Source: Nilaparvata lugens
Taxonomy: Eukaryota; Arthropoda; Insecta; Hemiptera; Delphacidae
Direction of reading: 5' to 3'
Assembly: GCF_014356525.2 (NCBI RefSeq)
Contig: NC_052515.1
Location: 21,346,365 to 21,410,364 of the forward strand
DNA length: 64,000 nucleotides
The notes below the pieces were generated by a model that saw only the letters and a program-made list of their open reading frames with translations, was not told where the DNA came from and did not search any database. Below are positions 19,029-30,547 of this stretch, in pieces. The position numbers and the translations under genes are program-made. The number at the start of each line of letters is the position of its first letter. Position 1 is the stretch's first letter.

Positions 19029-19712
19029 ATGAGCCAATTACCAATTGTTAACTTTGATACCTTAATTACAAATAAAGAAAAGCCTACATTTTGTAAAAAT
19101 GGGAATCTGCTACCTCACAATGCGCGAATGTTAATAATTTCTCCTAGTGCTGGAGGAAAAACAAATCTCTTATTTAATTTAGTATTTGCTGAAAATGGTT
19201 TAAAATTTAAGCACATTTACTTATTTAGTAAAAGTTTATATCAACCAAAATATGTCTTTTTAAAACAGGTATTTGCAGGTTTGAAAAATATCGGTTTTCA
19301 CATGAAAGATGATGTGAGCCAAATTCCACATCCTAACCGAATCCCCGAGTATAGCTTAGTTATATTTGATGATTTGCAACTTTCCCATGTCCCACAGATT
19401 AGAGAATATTTTACAATGGGTCGTCATCGTAATATTGATACTGCATATTTAATTCAGAGTTATGGTGCCACACAGAAACATTTCACTAGGGATAACGCAA
19501 ATATGATTATTATTTTTAAAATGGATTTATTGAGTCTCAAATTAATTCACAGAGATCATGTTGGAGGAGATATGTCTTATAAAGATTTCAGTAAACTTTG
19601 TCATACAGTTTGGAATCGTAAACCGCATAACTTTCTTACAATTTTAAAAGAATGTACTATAAAGGAAGGAAAATATCGGGATTCACTGGACACGATACTT
19701 TCCCCTCAGTAG
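19029..19712 (+). CDS. ATPase: FtsK/A32-type DNA-packaging ATPase
   Basis: The intact protein has 227 residues from the ATG at 19029. The N-terminus (MSQLPIVNFDTL) leads to a Walker A loop ISPSAGGKTNLL, the variant seen in Maverick and other A32-like ATPases, and a Walker B strand SLVIFDDLQ. These are followed by YLIQSYGATQKHFTRDNANMI, the expected sensor region. The family pumps DNA into preformed capsids. It is transcribed rightwards with integrase and polymerase. No frame damage is visible, in contrast with both of its upstream neighbours. Confidence 0.93.
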   Translation: MSQLPIVNFDTLITNKEKPTFCKNGNLLPHNARMLIISPSAGGKTNLLFNLVFAENGLKFKHIYLFSKSLYQPKYVFLKQVFAGLKNIGFHMKDDVSQIPHPNRIPEYSLVIFDDLQLSHVPQIREYFTMGRHRNIDTAYLIQSYGATQKHFTRDNANMIIIFKMDLLSLKLIHRDHVGGDMSYKDFSKLCHTVWNRKPHNFLTILKECTIKEGKYRDSLDTILSPQ

Positions 19713-19733
19713 AGTATAATTCTTTGTGCAGTC

Positions 19734-20703
19734 ATGTTGTCTAAAACACATAAGAGTAGGAGGAGGAGGGGGAGGAAGAGGAGAGGAAATAGCTTAGTAA
19801 ATAACAGGAAGGAGAATTTAATAGAAACGATTAAGACATTACGAAAGGTGATTAGTGACAAGCATAAAAGCCTTATTAATTTTGAAAAACGAACGGATGA
19901 ATTCAATAGGAAATCTCTTTCGCCATTAATTGAACCTATAATTGAATTGGGAAAAACCAAATCTACATTGCATTCTAATCATGATTTTACACCTAAAAAG
20001 GAAGAAGTAAAAGAGGAACAAGAGAGTATGGAAATTGATAATGAAGATGATGATGATGATGAGTATGAAGATGAGGAAGAGGGAGAGGAGGATGGTGATG
20101 ATGATGATGATGATGATGATGGGAGTTCACTTGGTGCTAGCAGAATCAATGATTTGTTGAGCAAATACCTAACAGTGTTTCATAACGAAAAGTTGAATAA
20201 TTCAATTACTTATGGAGTTTCATACAAACATCAAAGTGAAAAGTATTATATCGGTGATATACAGGTAATATTTGATAATGGATATATAGATGTTGATAAA
20301 GAAAGAATTCAATTAACTCGCGGATTACTCGAATTATTATTCAAAGCGAGACCAAACAGAAATCTTTATAATAATGATGACCTTGACAAGTACAAACGTA
20401 TCTTATTACTTACTGGCGTACATTTAGATCGAAGAGGCTATGTTAAACGTAATCATGGAATTAAATCGCAATTGATTCAGAAATTATTTCCCAGTAAAAA
20501 ACTTGTTAAAAAGAAGGACAAGGTTTGTTGAATTTTGCAAAAAATATTTCTCATGAAAGAATTACCAATACTTTGATAGTTTTGATGAACTAGTGGAAAG
20601 ATTAAATTTACTCTATTCCTCAAAAGCTTCTGGGAATTCTGCTCATGATGTTGAGATTTCATCTATACTAGAAGAGCTCAGAGAAGCAAAACTAATTATT
20701 TAG
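19734..20703 (+). pseudogene. Conserved Maverick acidic protein, frameshifted near its C-terminus
   Basis: The protein starts at the ATG at 19734, 21 bp after the ATPase stop. A basic N-terminus (KSRRRRGRKRRG) is followed by a coiled helical part and a long acidic run (about residues 100-131, mostly D/E). A folded domain comes next: TYGVSYKHQSEKYYIGDIQV, GLLELLFKARP and YKRILLLTGVHLDRRGY. The first frame ends at 20531. The continuation from about 20521 to 20703 is in another frame, contains an internal TGA at 20554, and ends SILEELREAKLII. I recognise this architecture, including the EELREA tail, from other Mavericks but know no function for it. Confidence 0.72.
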
Positions 20704-20710
20704 TGTCACG

Positions 20711-21660
20711 ATGACCTTGCATCGATTCGGACGGATTGAAACACCTACTGCTACCGCTTCAACTGCTGAGGTTTCCTGTAATATTGATGTCATAACACAG
20801 ACTATAATTGATTCAATAAATCAGCAGGGAATCAGTGAAGCTGTTAAAAGTTCATTACAGAATTTTAGTGCAAATATTGATAAAGTTATCATAGAGAGAA
20901 CACAAACTCTACAGAGTGCATTAGGAGAAGTGAAAAATTTATCAGATACCTTTTCAACCCAGTTGGTTAGTATTGACAAAAATAAGGTTGATAAATCTTA
21001 TTTGGACGAAAAATTGAAAGCCATTTCTGATAAAATTAAAAATTTAGAGATCTTGGACAGAAACTATCTTAACACTAAACTGAAACAGCTTAGTACAGAA
21101 ATTTTTACTAAAGTAAATGAAACACAACCGTCAGTAATTGATAATAAATATTTAGATACTGTTTTGGAGAAATTGACTAGTAAAAATATAACTAAGGAAG
21201 AATTTGAAAAAAGATTATCTGGAATGGCAGACGCAATAAAAGCTACTATTTTTGATGGGATTAAACAATTCGTTACAAAGGATGCTGTTAATGATCTGAT
21301 TAAACAAATTAATGAGCAATATGCACAAAAACTGATTTAAAAGATTTTATTAAGAAAGATGAATTGGATCTTGCTGTTAAAAAGGTTAATGATGAACTAA
21401 CAACCTTGATTACAAATTCTGAAAAAGATACTGTGATGAGACTGCAATGTTCACCCGCTTTTATAGATTATTTAAAATTATTCATTCACAAAATGGCCTA
21501 CGATATTGTAAGGAATTACGCAAAAGTTAGTTTTAATATGAATTGGATAGAGGCTAAACAACATAATTTGACTGAGGAACAGGTGGGAGATTTGATTACA
21601 TCGAAAATGGGTCTTGGTCAATATGCTGGGTTTGTATTAGCCCCAAAAGAAAATCTATAA
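20711..21660 (+). pseudogene. Coiled-coil Maverick protein, one frameshift
   Basis: The first part (20711-21340) begins MTLHRFGRIETP and then repeats heptad-like segments separated by similar words (KSYLDEKLKAISDKIKNLE; RNYLNTKLKQLS; NKYLDTVLEKLTSK). This suggests a long fibre-like coiled coil. The second part (about 21343-21660), after a one-base frame change beside an A run near 21330, carries a compact C-terminal domain (CSPAFIDYLKLFIHKMAY, MGLGQYAGFVLAP). A virion fibre or scaffold role is possible, but I do not recognise the family. It lies 7 bp after the preceding gene. Confidence 0.6.
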
Positions 21661-22147
21661 CGAGCGGTAACAATTTAATTGTAAGCATAGCTGGCGAGGG
21701 AAAGCAGAGCTGGCGAGGGAAAGCAGACTTCGTAGCAGGACTGCTAGTAGTAGCGAACGGTCGATCATAGTGGAGAACGGAATGAATTCTCTATTCTCTC
21801 TTTACTCCTCATTCGTAAAATGCTGTGCTCCGCTACGCGGAAAGAGGCATATGCTCGTATACGGATGACGAAGTAAAGGAGAGCAAACTCAACACACATG
21901 GCTTTTGCAGCAGAGGAAAAGCAGCAACGCGCGAGGAGGCCCGAATTGGGTGCATACCAGTCTGCTACTTGTGTGAGAGAGAAACACATAGGAGCGCATC
22001 ACCATTTCTCTCTCTCTATAACCTTGGCACGAGCGATGGATTTCACTACGTAACATCACATTAGATAAGGAAAGTATAGCACGCGTCGAATTGCAGCAAC
22101 AGAAGGTGTCATTTGCTTTGAAACGTTCGAACTGATAAGACGATAAA
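21661..22147. other. Intergenic region with a 19-bp tandem duplication
   Basis: 487 bp with no credible gene. The unit AGCTGGCGAGGGAAAGCAG occurs twice in tandem near 21690-21728. The rest is more GC-rich than the genes on either side and may hold the 3' end of the upstream message and the promoter of the last gene. Confidence 0.5.
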
Positions 22148-22468
22148 ATGAGTGCTTATTTCGATTGCGCAAGCTTTAATGAATTTTCAATTGATGCAGA
22201 CCCGCAAGCAAATTGGGGTTTTGACCATTTGGCTTACGATTGGTTTACTGTAACCAATGTCACATTTCCTGATAGTGGTGAAATTTGCATACACATAATT
22301 GATATTGATAGTGAAGGAGACTTTAAAGAGGTTATCAACTTGCCCAATGAGTATTCTCTAGTCTTAAACAAGCATAAACTTAAAAGTTTTCTTTCACGCT
22401 CGTGGGAACTTAATGTCAGTGGAAATCGAATTTTCCTAAGAGAACTGCACAGTGAATGCAAATATTGA
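22148..22468 (+). CDS. Small hypothetical protein at the right end of the Maverick
   Basis: The intact protein has 106 residues from the ATG at 22148 and ends 20 bp before the right TIR. The family is not recognised. An aromatic and acidic N-terminus (GFDHLAYDWF) is followed by a beta-rich part with FPDSGEICIHIIDIDSEGD, INLPNEYSLVLNKHKLKSF and ELNVSGNRIFLRELH. The segment LPNEYSLVLNKHKLKSF is similar in pattern to IPERFTLILTPKDIQNF in exon 2 of the two-exon gene at 11.3 kb, so the two may be distant relatives. A role in DNA binding is possible but unproven. Confidence 0.55.
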   Translation: MSAYFDCASFNEFSIDADPQANWGFDHLAYDWFTVTNVTFPDSGEICIHIIDIDSEGDFKEVINLPNEYSLVLNKHKLKSFLSRSWELNVSGNRIFLRELHSECKY

Positions 22469-22487
22469 TGATGTTGATTTGAGCACA

Positions 22488-23167
22488 CCAAGTGATATAG
22501 GTCTGAGAATATCTATAAATATTTTTGGAATGCTTGTTCGTACTAAATTTACTAATAGATATTCTCGGAGAGCACACTTGACCAAAAAAAGCAACGCCCG
22601 CAGGTTTGTACAGCACACATAGAAGAAGAGGAATTTTAGAATTTGGAAATTCTTCTTCTTCTAAACTGTCGGGTGGAAAGCAAACCGGATTCACTTTAAT
22701 CTGACAGTAGAAAGGGAAATTAATTTTTCCAACAGGGAAATTATTTTTTCCCTTTTTCCCTCAAAGAGAGAGAAAGGGAAATTATTTTTTCCCTCACTGA
22801 GAGAGAGGGAAAGATCACTCTCTCTCTCTTCCTCCCCCTCATCCTCACTGGGAGAGGGGAGATAAGATAAGGAGAGGGAGAGGGTGAGGGAGAGGGAGAA
22901 GGAGAAGGAGAGAGAGAGGGAGAGGGAGAGGGAGGGAGAGGGAGAGGGAGAGGGAGAGGAGAGGAGAGGAGAGGAGAGGAGAGGAGAGGAGAGGGAGAGG
23001 AGAGGAGAAGGAGAGGGAGAGGGGGAGGAGAGGGGGAGTTTGCGCATGCACAAACTCTAGAGGGGGAGGGGGAAGGGGGAGGGGGAGGGGGATTTGCGCA
23101 AAAATTTTTCCTTATTTCTCGGTAATTGCGCAAAAATTCTTCGCAGTGATCTCAATATTAGACTACT
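22488..23167. repeat. Right terminal inverted repeat of the Maverick
   Basis: Reverse complement of the left TIR: the inner part (22488-22720) and outer part (about 23085-23167) both match well. The ATTAAAGTGAATC tandem array of the left side is represented here by a single copy near 22690. Between the matching parts is a purine-rich expansion (22720-23090) with no counterpart of that length on the left, which makes the right TIR about 680 bp. Confidence 0.9.
22850..23090. repeat. GAGGGA/GGAGA polypurine tract in the right TIR
   Basis: Around 240 bp of almost uninterrupted purines (GAGAGGGA, GGAGAGGAGA, GGGGGAGGG units), broken by TTTGCGCATGCACAAAC. Reading frames through it give poly-Ser/Pro and are not genes. 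Polypurine runs of this length can form triplex or H-DNA in other contexts; that is general knowledge, not shown here. Confidence 0.93.
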
Positions 23168-23173
23168 TTTTGC
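23168..23173. repeat. Right target-site duplication of the Maverick
   Basis: TTTTGC follows the last TIR base and is identical to 2962-2967. Confidence 0.93.
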
Positions 23174-24767
23174 ACAATATAGTTCCTTTAATAGATCACA
23201 AAAAATTGTCAAAAGTTACGTTCACATTGAAAAGACATAGACAGATCAATAGAGAGACGAAAAGGTACAACAATGGGATAGATACGAGTAAATTAGAGAC
23301 AGTTTCGTAAGAAACAAAGGATTAATTCACAATAGAACTATGAACTGTAATTATGGTACTAATAAATGGAGGGTGCAAATATGTGGAATGGAGATGGATG
23401 AAATAGAGAAAGAGTAGAACGATACTCAAGAATGATAACAGAACGATAGAGAAAAGCAAAAGGATACAGGAATCTAAAGGATGCACAGCTGCAGGAACAT
23501 GTACATGAAATGTATGAACCTACAACATTATTGATATAGAGTTACACAAAGGAAAGATATACAAGAAAATACGAGCAGAGATAAAAGAATATCCAGAATC
23601 CAGAATAGACAGAAAAATATTAGTATTATTTTTTTCTATGATACAAGATAGACATATGAAAACAAGGAGCCAATGAGGAACAAGATTCGTTTTATGAGAT
23701 CGCTTATAGACACATCCACAAACTCCACCTACTTTCTCCTGATTGGTCGAAAATGTGAAATGTACTTCTGAATTCTGCTGATAGAGAGCACTATTTACCG
23801 GGTCAGTTCTATTGGCTCAGAACAGTTTACCATTATTGTAAATGTTGTTTATTGATTCACTGGACTTGGATACTCGTGCTAGAAACGCATTCAAATGTCA
23901 AATTTTGATTTTGTTGAGAGTTCAATTACATTATTTTTGTCATAGTCATTCAATTTCAGCTGTTTCACATCCATGAAATCAAGCAGGTAAACAGCTGATT
24001 GTAGAACAAATAAACATAATGATTCTCATTACAGCATACTATACTGTAATAAAATCATATGTTTTCTTTACAGTCGAGTATGTTTCCTAGTTCCGAATTT
24101 GGAACAGAAAAACTGGCACAAAAACAGCATTTTAGCACTCCAGGTGAAGTTTTGTCAACTACAATCAAGAAATTCCTGATTCGAAACTTGTAAACTAGCT
24201 TATGTTTATAGAATGCATGTAGTAATGTCAACACAAGGAGGTAATGTTTTCTGTTACTCAATTATTCTTTTCTAGATTATTATGACAGAAAATAGTGTAA
24301 GATACTTGGACGTGAATATATTTTGCAGTGCTCAAATGAAATTCTAGTTTTGGCTAACGCCTCGACTAGAAACACCATTCTCGCCTGCAAAAGGCACCTT
24401 CCCGTCCTTGTGACTTTAGATACTATTGTGTCTTTTACGTGAAAAAATGATTCAGTATTACTATTCAACTATGCAAGACAACATTGAATAATACTTAACC
24501 AGAATATTCAATATTTTATATCACCCATGCGTTATACAGTAATACAGTAACATTCCTTATCACGAAATTAAAGACTGGGAATGATTATAATCACTGTATT
24601 TTCAATAGTTCTTATTCAAGTTTACAGGATTAAAATCTCAATAGTGTGGTTCTAATGAGTCATGCATGGATAATTATTATGATGTTAATGGAAGTGAAAC
24701 ATTTTTGAACATTCCCCTATACATAAACATATTTTGACTCAGTCTTGCAAATTAAATCCACTTGTTG
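23174..24767. other. Right flank of the Maverick, no gene seen
   Basis: AT-rich sequence with frames of at most 70 codons and no recognisable exon. Probably intronic or intergenic host DNA. Confidence 0.5.
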
Positions 24768-26139
24768 AGGCTGTGCAAAGGCTAAAAATAAACTTTCTAC
24801 TCGTGATATTTTTCTAAGTTTTTCGATTTGTATATCATCAAGCTATCGAAATGAGAAAGTTTTCATAGGAAAACATTTTTTTCTGATCATTACTTTTTGA
24901 GATATGAGCGCCTAAAGTTTAAATTTTTGCGACAACATTTTAAATTCGGTGATAGATAAATGCATGAGATTTAGAGGATAGATGATTCTTCATGGTATTG
25001 TTTATCTAGTAAAAAAAATTTTTCTGAAAATATCAATTTTTAAGATAGTTATTCAATTTACTAAGAATAACTTTTAGTTGAGTTATTTTTGGTAAATTGA
25101 ATAACTTTTCCAAAAATTGATATTTTCAGAAATTTTTTTGTTTTACTAGATCAAAAATACCATGAAGAATCCATCTTCTAAATCTCATGGATTTATATCG
25201 TACCAAATTTGAAATGTTCTGTCCCAAAAATTCAAACTTTAGGCGCTCATATCTCAAAAAGTAATGATCAGAAGAAAAATGTTTTCCTGAGAAAACTTTT
25301 TCATTTTGATAGCTTGATGATATACAAATCAAAAATCTTTGAGAAATATCACGAGTAAAATGGTTATTTGTATATCTAAAGTGAAAAGTACGAATTTTTC
25401 TCCCTGTGGGAAAAAGTTTGAAGCCCGAGGCGAAGCCGAGGGCAGCAATTTTTCTGAGGGAGAAAAAGTATTTTTCGCTCGTGATGTACACACATTTTTC
25501 CTCCATCTACATTTTTTTATAGAAACTGCAAATAAAATCATTCTAATAAATTACGTATTGGTGACAATGATTCCTAACAACATAACCCAAATCTAAAACC
25601 TAGAAACCGGTCGTCTGATTGGCACTGCCGATTGCGCTATCTATCGGCAAAAGTTGTAACATTATATCAGCTGAGCAGCTACCAAAAATGGCTGACTCCA
25701 GATCACGCGGTTCAGATTTGAATTGCAGATCAAAAATATTTGTTGGCTGGTATTTTGAATAGAATAAAATATTTTAAAAATTGTATAAATTTTTATCATC
25801 TACTAATATTAAGAATATAATAATTATCATACAAACATATATTTCATGAGTTAATCAAATTTCTGGTTGTGGTATTGAATTCAGTTGACTCAATGACAGA
25901 CACCTCTATTATGTTTTCTCATCTGAGCTTAGACCTTCTAGCCTATTACAATGTGAGTTTCAAAATAGAGATGCTCCCCATGTTATTTAAATGGAGTCAC
26001 TTTTACTCCCTAGGGAGTTTTTCTGTTTTTTACTACCGAGAGCGAAAAAGTGACACTTTAGTATTAGGTTTCAGGGAGTAAAGTAAGTACTTTAGACAGT
26101 AGGTGGAGGAAAAGTTTATTTTTAGCCTTTGCACAGCCT
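24768..26139. mobile_element. Non-autonomous element with TIRs and a large internal fold-back
   Basis: The left end AGGCTGTGCAAAGGCTAAAA recurs as its reverse complement at the right end (to 26139), with about 30 bp of matching TIR. Inside, 24799-25073 and 25079-25356 are long inverted arms of about 275 bp with a loop of only a few bases, sharing words such as ACTCGTGATATTT and GGCGCTCATATCTCAAAAAG. No transposase is visible. A clear target duplication was not found. Confidence 0.8.
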
Positions 26140-29100
26140 TAAATTAGTACTATTGAGCTCCTTTGTAAAGTTCACAAGTTAGATCCCGTTAAAAGTAATT
26201 CCCAATCCTTAGAAATAAATCTATTATCATCATCATCATAATTACAACGCAAACATTTCTCCAGTTTTACTTCAATTTGTCCGTAATTGAATTATGTCAA
26301 TTGTTGTAGTAACCCAATATTAACTTTATCATAACATTATTAGAAGTATAATGAATATTCCAAATATCTAATATAATTATCTAATAAAATACTGTGATAA
26401 GAGTGCCAATTTGTAATCAAAAGCTTCAAAAGAGGAAGATTCTTCTCTTAAGAATTTATTTTGCTCATATTGCATCGGAATAGAATAAGCACAGAATAAT
26501 ATTGTTGTTGTGAATAAATTGTGCATCACACAGAACCTGAAAACTCATAATAATCACTCGAGTGTAAATCAGCAGGTGATAAAAACGTGTATAATGCAAC
26601 TACTATGTCCGAAAATGTTGATTGCATCAATCGTGAAGTATTCCAATTTTATTATCAATTTAACCTTTTGATCAAGTAATTAATGATTATCTATCAAGTT
26701 CAGCAATGGATTATTCTGCATAGGGATTGCAAGAAAATATACAAATGTATAAGGAACAGATAATACAAATGAATTAGAGGGAACTCATTATCGTTATTGA
26801 AATTTGGTAAAATTATTCTGATTATTGAAGGTGATGACTACAATTAAGCCTTATCAATATTGATGAGTTATCACGCAATGGGAATAGTAGTAATTGAATT
26901 AGTTTTGATGATGAAGATGATGATCTAACAAATGTTAAGTAATAATGTTGTATTCTAAAGGGGTCTCACACGTGAAAGTGAAAAAACAACACAGATGGAT
27001 GTGTATTAAAGCCAAAAATGATAAAATCCCAAATTCAAACCAACCAGATCTAGTTCATCTTACTGTTTGGTAGAGTACAATATCGCCGTAATTTTCCAGA
27101 GGCAAGATAGTTTTTATCTATAAAAAATGGAAGAGAATAGTGTTGTTAGTGGAAATAGATTTTTTTAAAGAATTGAAATCATAGAGTGTTGATGATAATG
27201 ATGGAAGAAAAAAAGAGTAAGTTGGTGAATTGATTTCCTGAGGTTCAGATTGCACCTGAAATTGTAAATGTAGTTTAATATTCAAGTTGTCCCTTAAGAA
27301 CTAACCTTACCTCTCTACCTGTTAACGTTTCAATATGATTGAAACCAAATTCTTATTATAGCCAAAATAAGAATATTTTGGTTTGAATTGCAGAGTATTT
27401 TGCAGAGCAATGTATTTTGTTTGGTATTATTCTATTTATATTTTTCTAAAAACAATTAATGATTGATTAGTCGAGAGTAAGTCAAATCAACATGAATTAC
27501 AATCTCATCCGCCCCTTTCCCAGTAGAAACAAAATTGAAGTTTTCAACTCTCTCAACTCAAAATACGTTCCTGTATTAAACTGTTAAGAGTCACGCAATT
27601 CCCCATACAACCTCCTAAACAGGCTGCAACTTTTATGTCTTGGGATCTCATCAAGTTTACGATCCACTATTTCAGCCGAAAACTGTCATGGCTCAGACTA
27701 ACAGACATGCTGTACGACAAATTGAGATGTCCGTTGCTGCAAGAGAAAACTAGGACTTAGCCTTGAGATGTCACTTCTTTTTAGGTGCGATTCAAAGACT
27801 TTTTGTTTCTGATTTCAAGTTTTCTAGCGTATTACTAATTGGATATTACAGACTCTCAGTGCCAAGTTCTCTATTGATAGATGCAGGAACAAAAGCGGAA
27901 AAGAAGGAAAATTACTATTTTTTTAGAGAAAAATATCAAGCAGTCTACTTCAAAGCTACTTGTTGTTTCAAGTTCTTCCCTGGTAATTCGTCTTTGATTT
28001 GATTTTCCTATGTTGCCTTGTATTTTTGTGAAATTATTCATTTACAACCAGCTAAGAACCCCATTTTATACTGTACTTCCAATAGTGTAAGTCAAAATTA
28101 TCTTCACTAAATTACATAGATAGGTGGTGTACGACAATTCCTCAACATAATATCTAATTACGTAATTTCGGCACAACTAGCAAAACAGGAAATTCAATTG
28201 AGTGCTAGCTACAAGGTCAATCCAGAATCATATATTGATGATATATAAGAATAGAAAATAAATAATTTGTAATCCAGGTTAAGTTGTTCAGAGATTTTCT
28301 TATTCCGATGCTTTTCATTTCAACAGTCTAGTCTAGTTGATTCTTGGATAATTATTTGTATCATATCACACGTCAATAATATTCGATCAAATTTCGAATG
28401 CTACGAATGCTCATTCCAGAAGCTGATTAGACAATTCCAATATATTTCTTATATCATCATGGAATAAACCGATTGATTCTATTTGTCTAAAAATAATACA
28501 TTGTTTATTATTTATTTGACATTGATAATCCTTCATTTATACTCCAGCAACAGGACACGTCAGATTTATAATATTTCATGGTTCTTTTCAACCAAACACA
28601 GCGATATGTATCAGTTTCATTTCATTAGAAACGTATCAAGAACCATATGTTTCAAAATAATTCAGGAAAATACTAATTAATCCCGTTAAAAAAACAAACT
28701 CAAGATACCCATCATTCCTGTCTATTTATTACTATCCAAACTCTCTTTGAAACGAGAAAAATCCTACCAATTGCCTTTTGAGCCACAACTTGATACAGTA
28801 CAGTACGAAAAACAATGACTCTTCAAGCCACAACTTGATAAAGTACAGTACAAGAAAAATGACTCTTCAAATTGGCCTATCACTTTCGAAATCTCAATGC
28901 AGTCACAATTTGCAGTTAGTTAATAGTTTTGTCACACGATTACTACATCCGCTGATTGGTGAAGTGAGAGGTTGCCCGACACAGGACTTTATTCTTCTTT
29001 TACTTCATTATTTCAAACTTAGTATTCCCGACTATCACCCATCGATTTCCTGTTTTGTAATGCACTTAGAAGTAAACCTACGACAAGTTCTATGAATTGC

Positions 29101-29789
29101 GTCTATTTTGTAATAGATCATTATTGATTCACATTCAAATTGAGAATAAAAGAGATTGGATAATCAATATCCTCTACTTGATCGTTCGATTTTTTGCGAA
29201 AGACTGAGAAAGTATTTCATGCATATAACTTGAAGAGATTTTCTTCAATACTTAATATATGTTAACAAAATCATCTTCGAATTCAATGCGATTGTCCAAA
29301 CGTGTTTAAAAACAATAAAAACTTAACTAAAGTTTATGAAAACTTTAACTATAAAGCCTTTAGTTTCAAGATCAATAACACAAAAACCTCACCAACTTCA
29401 ACAGTCCATTCTGTAGCGCATACATTCAATATTACTTCATAATATAGAAAAAAATTAAAAGACCTATTTTTTTTCTTAGAAAAACTAGAAGATAAAACTG
29501 AGTAAAGATAGAAACACCCCGAAATTCAAACATTTTTTTAATTCCTTGATTCTAAAGTTGAGACTTTGCTAGAATAGCAAATAATTGACTTACACAAAAT
29601 TATTAACTACTCATTGATAATTAGATTTTATATCAATTTTATTCCTGGTAACCTGCCTAGAAGAGTGTAGGACATCGTCATAAAGAGGAAGAATATTCCA
29701 ATGAAACAAAAAATATAATAACTAGCAACAACTACTATGAAAGACATTCATGACATTTTAAAAGGAGAAAAACGTTAGTAGAAGCTCAC
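26140..29789. other. AT-rich gap, no gene seen
   Basis: About 3.6 kb with only short random frames. It was inspected for the SAM-domain exons expected downstream of the last adaptor exon; none was recognised by eye. A 44-bp tandem duplication lies at 28781-28870. Confidence 0.5.
28781..28870. repeat. 44-bp tandem duplication
   Basis: AGCCACAACTTGATA, then AGTACAGTAC and ATGACTCTTCA, occurs twice in succession (from 28781 and 28825) with few differences. Confidence 0.88.
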
Positions 29790-30024
29790 CTGCAAAAGGT
29801 GCATCCCCCACGAATTCTTCAACGGCGTTGTTATCAGTTGATACGCTTTTGTCGGATAATGATACGCTGCTGGACAATGATACGCTGCCGCTTGATACGT
29901 CGTTGTGACAGTGCGTTGCAGATGATGAGTGGTGGTTCTGGCTGGGAAATACCAGGAGCAAAAGTTCCTCGTCGGTTTCCGTCTCAATATCCCGCGACCT
30001 CCTCTTCATTATGTTGCTGTACTC
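29790..30024 (-). CDS. Adaptor gene exon 8 in this window (linker before SAM)
   Basis: The acceptor TTTTGTGTTACCAG/GAG and donor TTTGCAG/GTGAGC bound 235 bp, starting in phase 0 and leaving one base. The product begins EYSNIMKRRSRDIETETDEE and is then Ser-rich (SSGSVSLSSSVSLSDKSVS), ending VEEFVGDAPFAG. The EYSNIMK start is like the short helix that precedes SAM in ANKS1 proteins. The next exon should lie further left and was not found. The intron just upstream holds three degenerate copies of a GAAAA-TGTGTTTGGGAG-type unit (about 30080-30290). Confidence 0.75.
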
Positions 30025-30547
30025 CTGGTAACACAAAACACAATAATAGTGAATTTAATGGATTGAAATTCGAGAAAAAATGTGTTTTGGGAGTAGCTGA
30101 CGGGAAGTATTGAAAATTTTGAGGAATCTAATATATACAATAGGCTAATTGGTTTAGAGTTTAGAGTTAGTGATTGTTTTTGAAAATGTGTTTGGGAGAA
30201 GTTGCAGTGGAGCAAAAAACTTGACATTTTTGAAATTGTATATTGAAAATTTGTAACTGTATTAAGAAAACAGTGTTGGAGGAACTTCAATTTAGGGAGA
30301 ACACAAATATAAGAATTGCGAAATTCTTGTTAATAGACTGAAATGTTGTATGAAAAAATAAAGTTTTGGAAGATGATCAACAGTAGCTATTTATTTGGTT
30401 TGCTTTATTTCCAAAAAATATGTTGGTTGAAAACGAATCAAGTCGAAGATTGATTCAACATTCGAATTGAATGAAACCGACTTCTTTCAGAAACCTCTGA
30501 AACTTTATCTTATTGATTATTCTTCAATGTTCAATTCAGTGATTAAG

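Larger units (their letters stand above)
2968..23167. mobile_element. Full-length Maverick/Polinton (adintovirus-like) element, inactivated
   Basis: The element is 20,200 bp long, bounded by TIRs starting AGTAGTCTAATATTGAGATC and a perfect 6-bp target duplication. It encodes the diagnostic set: protein-primed polymerase B, chromodomain integrase, packaging ATPase, adenain-type cysteine protease, double-jelly-roll major capsid protein and penton-like minor capsid protein. It adds a parvovirus-type PLA2 domain and two BIR-type proteins, a combination I recall from adintoviruses. Morphogenesis genes run leftwards on the minus strand and replication/integration genes run rightwards. Frame breaks lie in the polymerase, integrase, major capsid, PLA2, acidic and coiled-coil genes, so it is a dead copy. 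Left after removing the nested LINE, it would be about 18.5 kb. Confidence 0.96.

Noticed and set aside
22691..23133. Ser/Pro-rich minus-strand frames
   Set aside because: They lie in the polypurine part of the Maverick right TIR.
24280..24468. Minus-strand frame considered as a SAM exon
   Set aside because: No SAM pattern, no good splice borders, and it overlaps ordinary AT-rich sequence.
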